A DNA stretch of 10,114 nucleotides from Thermoleophilia bacterium (lineage in GTDB: Bacteria > Actinomycetota > Thermoleophilia > Gaiellales > SKUG01), in the NCBI GenBank assembly GCA_025964465.1, contig JAOPYS010000201.1, positions 1 to 10,114 of the forward strand. The letters are read 5' to 3'. The notes beneath the pieces are model-generated. The model saw only the letters and a list, made by a program, of their open reading frames with translations. It had not been told where the DNA came from and made no database searches. This document shows positions 6,533 through 10,114 of this stretch, piece after piece; within the stretch, counting starts at the first letter, position 1; each line of letters begins with the position of its first letter. A program made the translations under genes and the position numbers.

Positions 6533-7167
6533 CGGAGCAGACCGAGACGCGGCACCTGTCGGAGTACCACGACGCCCAGCTCGCCGGCGACCGGCATCGC
6601 GCGATGGACGTGGTGCTCGCCGCGCTGGAGGGAGGCGCGACGACCATGGACGTCTACACGGACATCATCGAGCCCGCCCAGTACGACGTCGGGCGCAAGT
6701 GGGCGAGCGGCGCCCTCAGCGTCGCCGGCGAGCACGCGGCGACGGCGATCACGCAGCACGTCGTGTCGGCCCTGCAGATGCGTCACGGGCACCGCGCCCC
6801 CACGCGGGGGCGCATCACCGTGACGGGCGTGGCGGGCGAGGCCCACCAGGTCGGATCGCAGATCGTCGCCGACGCGCTCGAGCAGGACGGCTGGGACGTG
6901 CGCTACCTCGGGACCGACGCGCCGGAGTCCGACGTGGTCGACGCCATCGCCGCGTTCGCCCCGGAGATCGTCTGCATCTCGGCGACCCTCGTCGAGAACA
7001 TCGACGCGGTCACGTCCCTCATCGCCGGCATCCGCGCGAGCGCTTCGCCGGCACGCATCATCGTCGGCGGCGGCGCGTTCTCCGCGTGGGACGACCTCTG
7101 GATGCGCTGCGGCGCCGATGCGGTGGCGGGGGACGTGCGCCAGGCGGTGGCGGTGGTGCGGGGCTGA
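6529..7167 (+). CDS. Cobalamin-binding protein with CarH-like light-sensor signature
   Basis: 212 residues. Residues 1-90 match the helical cap (B12-binding_2) and 93-210 the Rossmann-like B12-binding domain. The cobalt-binding motif DxHxxG appears as ExHxxG (E104, H106, G109), followed by SATL at 151-154 and GGG at 180-182. The cap contains W58, nine residues, then E68-H69: exactly the Wx9EH motif known from CarH-type adenosylcobalamin photoreceptors. The residue after the Trp is Ala, whereas CarH of Thermus has His132 there, the upper ligand after photolysis. There is no MerR-like DNA-binding domain, so output should be by protein contact, perhaps with the co-transcribed Hpt or regulator. 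The ATG at 6529 overlaps the upstream stop and has GGAG eight bases before it. A methyltransferase corrinoid protein is an alternative, but no methyltransferase partner is present. Confidence 0.88.
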   Translation: MTEQTETRHLSEYHDAQLAGDRHRAMDVVLAALEGGATTMDVYTDIIEPAQYDVGRKWASGALSVAGEHAATAITQHVVSALQMRHGHRAPTRGRITVTGVAGEAHQVGSQIVADALEQDGWDVRYLGTDAPESDVVDAIAAFAPEIVCISATLVENIDAVTSLIAGIRASASPARIIVGGGAFSAWDDLWMRCGADAVAGDVRQAVAVVRG

Positions 7168-7177
7168 CGCGCGCGTT

Positions 7178-7192
7178 GACGGCCAGCCCGTC
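7178..7192. terminator. Weak hairpin in the convergent gap
   Basis: GACGG-CCAGC-CCGTC can form a five-pair stem with a five-base loop in the 35 bp gap between two converging genes. There is no T-tract on either side, so this is only a possible bidirectional terminator. Confidence 0.2.
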
Positions 7193-7202
7193 CGCCCGTC
7201 GT

Positions 7203-8291
7203 CTAGCGGAGCGGCACGGTCATGGTCACGTCGGTGCCGCCGCCGAGCTCGCTGCGCAACCGCAGCTCGCCGCCGAGCGCGACCATGCGCTCCTGCATCA
7301 GCTGCAGCCCCACGACACCCGCCTCGAGCGCCTCCGGGTCGAACCCGCAGCCATCGTCGCCCACGTGCAGGCGAACGGTGCCGTGCTCGACGCGCCCGTC
7401 GACCCGGATCCGACTCGAGCCGGAGTGGCGACAGGCGTTCACCACCGCCTCGCCGAGGATGCGCGACACGAGCAGCCGGCGTTCCTCCGTCAGGGTGACC
7501 GGCACGTCCAGGTCGACGGCGATCGTCACTCCGTGCAGGTCGGCGAGCTCGCCGACCTGGGCCGCGATGGTCTCCTCGAGCGAGCGGTGCTCGGTGTGCA
7601 GGGGCGCGAGCCGTTGCAGCAGCTCACGGGTGGCGAGCACCGCGCCGTCGAGCAGCTCGCCCGCTCGTGCGTACATGGCGACCCCGTCGGTCGGGCCGAG
7701 CTGGTCGGCCACGCCGAGTGACATCCGTGCCGCGATGAGGTGCTGCAGGGACTGGTCGTGGATGTCGGCCGCGAGGCGACGGCGCTCGTCATCGCGCACG
7801 CGCTCGATCTCCTCGAGGAGGAATCGCAGTCGGGTCTCGCGCGCGGCGAGCTCGGTGGCGTCGCGTCGGGCGGCGGTGACGTCGCGGAGCGCGACGAGGT
7901 GGCGACCAGGCTGGTAGCTCGCGGTCACGGTGACGTCCAGCACGAGTTCGGCGCCGCTAGGTAGCCGCACGGTCCAGTCCGTCCGGAGGGAGCCCGCGGC
8001 GAGCAGCCCTGCCCAGGTGGCTTCGACCGCGGCGATGTCCTCACCGAAGCCGAGGACGGTCTCGAACGTCCGCCCGAGGATCTCGTGCGGCGCGCGCTCG
8101 AACATGCGGGAGGCAGCGCGGTTGATGCTCACGTAGCGCCGCTCGTCGTCGAGCACCATGAGGGCGTCCTGGGAGTGGTCCAGGATGCGACGTGTCTCGA
8201 GCAGGGCCGAGCCGAGCTGCTCGGCGCGGCGGTTCGCGGCCTCTGCCGCGGCGCGCAGGTCGGAGACGGACGGCTCCGCGGGGCTCGTCAC
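7203..8291 (-). CDS. Soluble PAS-HisKA_3 sensor histidine kinase
   Basis: 362 residues with no membrane segment. An N-terminal helix (8-38) leads into a PAS domain (about 33-140) with the typical DALMVLDDERRYVSINRAA opening. A short coiled coil (140-165) and the HisKA_3 region follow, with H178 in ADIHDQSLQ. The ATPase domain has the N box N285 (EAVVNACRHS), G1 DDGCGF at 312-317 and a GLQLMQERM segment at 328-336. The PAS domain lacks the Cys motif of LOV domains, so no flavin photochemistry is indicated; its ligand is unknown. The GTG start at 8291 overlaps the stop of the upstream receiver gene in a GTGA, the same junction as in the left-hand kinase pair but with gene order reversed. Its partner is most likely that receiver-only protein. 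Confidence 0.95.
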   Translation of the reverse strand: MTSPAEPSVSDLRAAAEAANRRAEQLGSALLETRRILDHSQDALMVLDDERRYVSINRAASRMFERAPHEILGRTFETVLGFGEDIAAVEATWAGLLAAGSLRTDWTVRLPSGAELVLDVTVTASYQPGRHLVALRDVTAARRDATELAARETRLRFLLEEIERVRDDERRRLAADIHDQSLQHLIAARMSLGVADQLGPTDGVAMYARAGELLDGAVLATRELLQRLAPLHTEHRSLEETIAAQVGELADLHGVTIAVDLDVPVTLTEERRLLVSRILGEAVVNACRHSGSSRIRVDGRVEHGTVRLHVGDDGCGFDPEALEAGVVGLQLMQERMVALGGELRLRSELGGGTDVTMTVPLR

Positions 8292-8692
8292 GCGACGGGG
8301 GTCCGGAGCGTGGTGCGAGCGCGCTGGAGCGCCGCGACGAGCGCAGGCACACCGTCCAGCTTGCTCACGAAGTCGACGTCGAGCTGCCGGGCCAGCGCGA
8401 GGTTGCCCTCCGTCTCGAAGGCGGAGAACACTATGATCGCCATCGGGATGCCGAGCTCGCGCACGCGGGCGGCCACCTCGAACCCGGTCAGCTCCGGCAT
8501 GCGCTGGTCCAGCAGTGCGATGTCCGGTCTGAGCGCCTCGAGCGCGGCGAGCGCGGCGGCGCCGTCGTCAGCCTCGGCGCACACCTCGGCCCACCCGAGC
8601 GATTCCACGAGCATGCGGGTGACGTCTCGCAGGACGACGACGTCGTCGGCGAGCACGCAGCGCAGTCGCGGGTCAGCCGATCCGTCGCTCAT
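8288..8692 (-). CDS. Receiver-only response regulator
   Basis: 134 residues forming one receiver domain with D16-D17, the phospho-acceptor D62 (IALLDQRMPELTG), the switch Ser S90 (VFSAFE) and K111 (FVSKLDG), and only a short tail after the last helix. It has no output domain, so it should act by protein contact or phosphate transfer. The start is the ATG at 8692: the AGGAGG at 8703-8698 is five bases away, while the adjoining in-frame GTG at 8695 would be only two bases from it. It is the first gene of a two-gene operon with the PAS kinase, with which it overlaps by four bases. Confidence 0.93.
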   Translation of the reverse strand: MSDGSADPRLRCVLADDVVVLRDVTRMLVESLGWAEVCAEADDGAAALAALEALRPDIALLDQRMPELTGFEVAARVRELGIPMAIIVFSAFETEGNLALARQLDVDFVSKLDGVPALVAALQRARTTLRTPVA

Positions 8693-8697
8693 CACCG

Positions 8698-8703
8698 CCT
8701 CCT
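8698..8703 (-). promoter_or_regulatory. Shine-Dalgarno site of the receiver gene at 8692
   Basis: Perfect minus-strand AGGAGG, five bases before the ATG at 8692. The spacing excludes the neighbouring GTG as the normal start. Confidence 0.8.
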
Positions 8704-8718
8704 CTCATGCCACAGGTC

Positions 8719-8759
8719 ATATCGGCGGCGCCCGCCGGTCGGCATCCCCCATCCGGGGG
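8719..8759 (-). promoter_or_regulatory. Candidate promoter/operator of the receiver-PAS kinase operon
   Basis: A perfect inverted repeat CCCCC-N4-GGGGG (8746-8759) is followed on the minus strand after 19 bp by GCCGATAT (8726-8719), an exact match to the SigD/FliA-type -10 octamer as I know it. No TAAA-like -35 lies at the usual 15 bp spacing. The repeat, centred about 30 bp upstream of the octamer, may bind an activator that replaces it. The octamer ends 26 bp before the ATG. Confidence 0.5.
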
Positions 8760-8767
8760 AGGGGGCG

Positions 8768-8783
8768 CTCCCCCCTTGGGGAG
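8768..8783. repeat. Second C/G-tract inverted repeat in the divergent region
   Basis: CTCCCC-CCTT-GGGGAG, a six-pair inverted repeat. Its centre is about 23 bp, roughly two helical turns, from the CCCCC-N4-GGGGG repeat at 8746-8759. It sits between the two divergent promoter candidates and could be a shared or cooperative binding site. Confidence 0.45.
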
Positions 8784-8795
8784 ACATCGCACATT

Positions 8796-8837
8796 CCCCC
8801 GAATTGGTGAGATGAAGTTGCACGAATTAGGCGATAC
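8796..8837 (+). promoter_or_regulatory. Candidate promoter/operator of the PAS-HisKA kinase operon
   Basis: A half-degenerate element CCCCCGAATTGG (8796-8807) is followed after 22 bp by GGCGATAC (8830-8837), six of eight matches to GCCGATAA, in a locally AT-richer stretch. The octamer ends 38 bp before the kinase ATG. The spacing equals that of the other three candidate promoters. Between the repeats and the gene I see nothing else in this 183 bp divergent gap. Confidence 0.4.
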
Positions 8838-8875
8838 CTGTCTGGAACGAGAGCCAACCACTGGGATGGACACAG

Positions 8876-9952
8876 ATGCCCACCGCAGACGGAACAACGA
8901 TGTCACCGCTCGGCACCTCGGGTGACAACCTGCTCGGATCGATCGTCAGGGGCTCGCAGGACGCCATCGTGGCGAGCGACCTGCGCGGCCGCATCATCAG
9001 CTGGAACCCGGCGGCCGAGACCATGTTCGGCTACCCCCAGGTCGAGGTGATGGGCAGCCACGTCGACACGGTGCTGCCGATCGACACACGGTGCCTGCAG
9101 CAGGACGTGCTGCCACGCGTACACGCCGGCGAGTACGTCGCGCACTACGAGACCCAGCGCCTCGGCAAGGACGGCAGCCGACTCGCGGTGTCGCTCACCG
9201 CCTCGCCGCTGCAGGACCAGTTCGGGACCATGACCGGCGCCTGCATGATCATCCGCGACATCGAGGAGCGCATCGAGGCGGAGGCGACCCAGGAGGTCAC
9301 GCGCGTCTCGCTGGCGCTGTCGCACCAGGCGATCGTCCACGACCTGCGTGGCCCGGTGGCCATGGCGGGCTCGCTCGTGCGCCAGGCGATGGAGATGGAC
9401 GGGCAGTCAGCCGAGGACCGCACCCGCGTGCTCGAGCTCGCGGCCCGGTGCGTGGACCAGACGATCACCCTCCTGAGCGATGTCTCCTCACTGTTCCAGG
9501 TCTGCGACACGATCGATTTCCTTCCCCTCGACCTCGGCGAGCTTGTGCGCGAGGTGGCCGACACCATCCCGGGGATGAACGCCGAGATCGGCGATCTGCC
9601 CGACGACGTCCTCGCGCACCGTCCCACGATGATGCAGATGATCCGCAACCTCCTCGAGAACGCGCGGCGGCACGCCGCCACGCCGGACGGGGTGCCGCGC
9701 GTCTGCATCTCGTGCAGCGAATCCGAGACGCACTGGTCGATCGCCTTCGACGACGACGGGCCGGGCATCGATCCCGAGGAGATCGCTCGGGTGTTCGAGC
9801 CCTACTACCGGGGGGCCACGGAGGAGGTGCGGGACGGTACCGGACTCGGCCTCGCCATCGTGAACGCCGGCGCGGTCGCCCACGGCGGTGGCGCGTACGC
9901 CGAGAACCGTCCGGGCGGCGGCCTGCGGGTGACCGTGAGGATCGCGCGATGA
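8876..9952 (+). CDS. Soluble PAS-HisKA sensor histidine kinase
   Basis: 358 residues, no membrane segment. A PAS domain (about 17-130) with the QDAIVASDLRGRIISWN opening precedes a HisKA domain carrying H155 (IVHDLRGPVAMAG). The ATPase domain shows the N box N262 (NLLENARRHA), G1 DDDGPGI at 292-298, the F-box-like VFEPYYRG at 306-313 and G2 GTGLGL at 321-326; all are intact. This is the classic HisKA class, unlike the two HisKA_3 kinases in the window. The signal is unknown, and no haem or flavin motif stands out in the PAS domain. The ATG at 8876 has no strong ribosome-binding site; a second in-frame ATG at 8900 is possible. Its stop overlaps the next start (ATGA), so the partner is the NarL-like regulator that follows. 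Confidence 0.94.
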   Translation: MPTADGTTMSPLGTSGDNLLGSIVRGSQDAIVASDLRGRIISWNPAAETMFGYPQVEVMGSHVDTVLPIDTRCLQQDVLPRVHAGEYVAHYETQRLGKDGSRLAVSLTASPLQDQFGTMTGACMIIRDIEERIEAEATQEVTRVSLALSHQAIVHDLRGPVAMAGSLVRQAMEMDGQSAEDRTRVLELAARCVDQTITLLSDVSSLFQVCDTIDFLPLDLGELVREVADTIPGMNAEIGDLPDDVLAHRPTMMQMIRNLLENARRHAATPDGVPRVCISCSESETHWSIAFDDDGPGIDPEEIARVFEPYYRGATEEVRDGTGLGLAIVNAGAVAHGGGAYAENRPGGGLRVTVRIAR

Positions 9953-10114
9953 CCGGCCAGCCGACCTGCGTGATCGCCGACGACCACCCGCTCATGCGCG
10001 AGATCCTGCGCATGCGCCTCGCCCAGGCGGAGATCCTCGTCGTGGGGGAGGCCGCCAACGGCAGCGAGGCGGTCAGCCTGGTCGAGTCGCTGTCGCCGCG
10101 GCTGGCGCTGCTCG
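9949..10114 (+). CDS. 5' part of a NarL-like response regulator
   Basis: The first 55 codons are present and the gene runs off the right edge. The receiver N-terminus has D11-D12 in CVIADDHPLMREILRMRL, very similar to the regulator at 5577; the phospho-acceptor Asp lies just past the edge. The ATG overlaps the kinase stop in an ATGA, and GAGG at 9937-9940 lies eight bases upstream. By this similarity it probably has a LuxR-type helix-turn-helix, which cannot be seen here. Confidence 0.88.
   Translation, partial: MTGQPTCVIADDHPLMREILRMRLAQAEILVVGEAANGSEAVSLVESLSPRLALL

Noticed and set aside
6400..6560. Cobalamin riboswitch upstream of the B12-binding gene
   Set aside because: The upstream DNA is entirely coding, with overlapping genes, and I see no B12-box-like sequence.
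7789..8291. LOV-type photosensor domain in the PAS kinase
   Set aside because: The PAS region has no NCRFLQ-like cysteine motif, so a flavin light sensor is not supported.
8813..8837. Full sigma-28-type promoter (TGAA plus GGCGATAC)
   Set aside because: The spacing from TGAA to the octamer is 13 bp instead of about 15, and the other three octamers have no such -35, so only the octamer was kept as a candidate.

Overview
The window is GC-rich, densely packed bacterial DNA. It is most like an actinobacterium; the style of the membrane sensor kinase and the many small signalling proteins suggest a motile or soil Thermoleophilia-type lineage, but that placement is a guess. There is no tRNA, rRNA, CRISPR array or insertion sequence, and no gene-free stretch over 200 bp. 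Nearly every gene is a signal-transduction component, so this is a sensory or phosphorelay island, with one large envelope polysaccharide synthase in the middle.

Left part, minus strand: the 5' end of a probable LURP-one-related protein (1-93); a membrane HisKA_3 kinase whose 3' end overlaps a receiver-only response regulator (521-2200 and 135-524); and a degenerate receiver protein (2281-2688).

Centre, plus strand, one tight operon: a hyaluronan/chitin-synthase-like GT2 fused to a NodB-type domain that has lost its key residues (2841-5573); a NarL/LuxR-type regulator (5577-6194); a stand-alone Hpt-like protein (6194-6532); and a cobalamin-binding protein carrying the CarH-type Wx9EH light-sensor signature (6529-7167).

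Right part: a minus-strand operon of a receiver-only regulator and a soluble PAS-HisKA_3 kinase (8692 to 7203), then a divergent plus-strand pair of a PAS-HisKA kinase and a NarL-like regulator (8876 to the window edge).

Two ideas tie the region together. First, the separate parts of a His-Asp-His-Asp phosphorelay are all here: kinases, stand-alone receivers, a stand-alone Hpt and a DNA-binding regulator. A B12 photosensor and a polysaccharide synthase share the operon of the Hpt and the regulator. Second, four promoter regions share one layout: a C-tract/G-tract inverted repeat, 19-22 bp, then an octamer resembling GCCGATAA (the -10 of FliA/SigD/WhiG-type sigma factors), 25-55 bp before the start codon. 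This suggests the transcription units are co-regulated. Both ideas are inferences from sequence reading.
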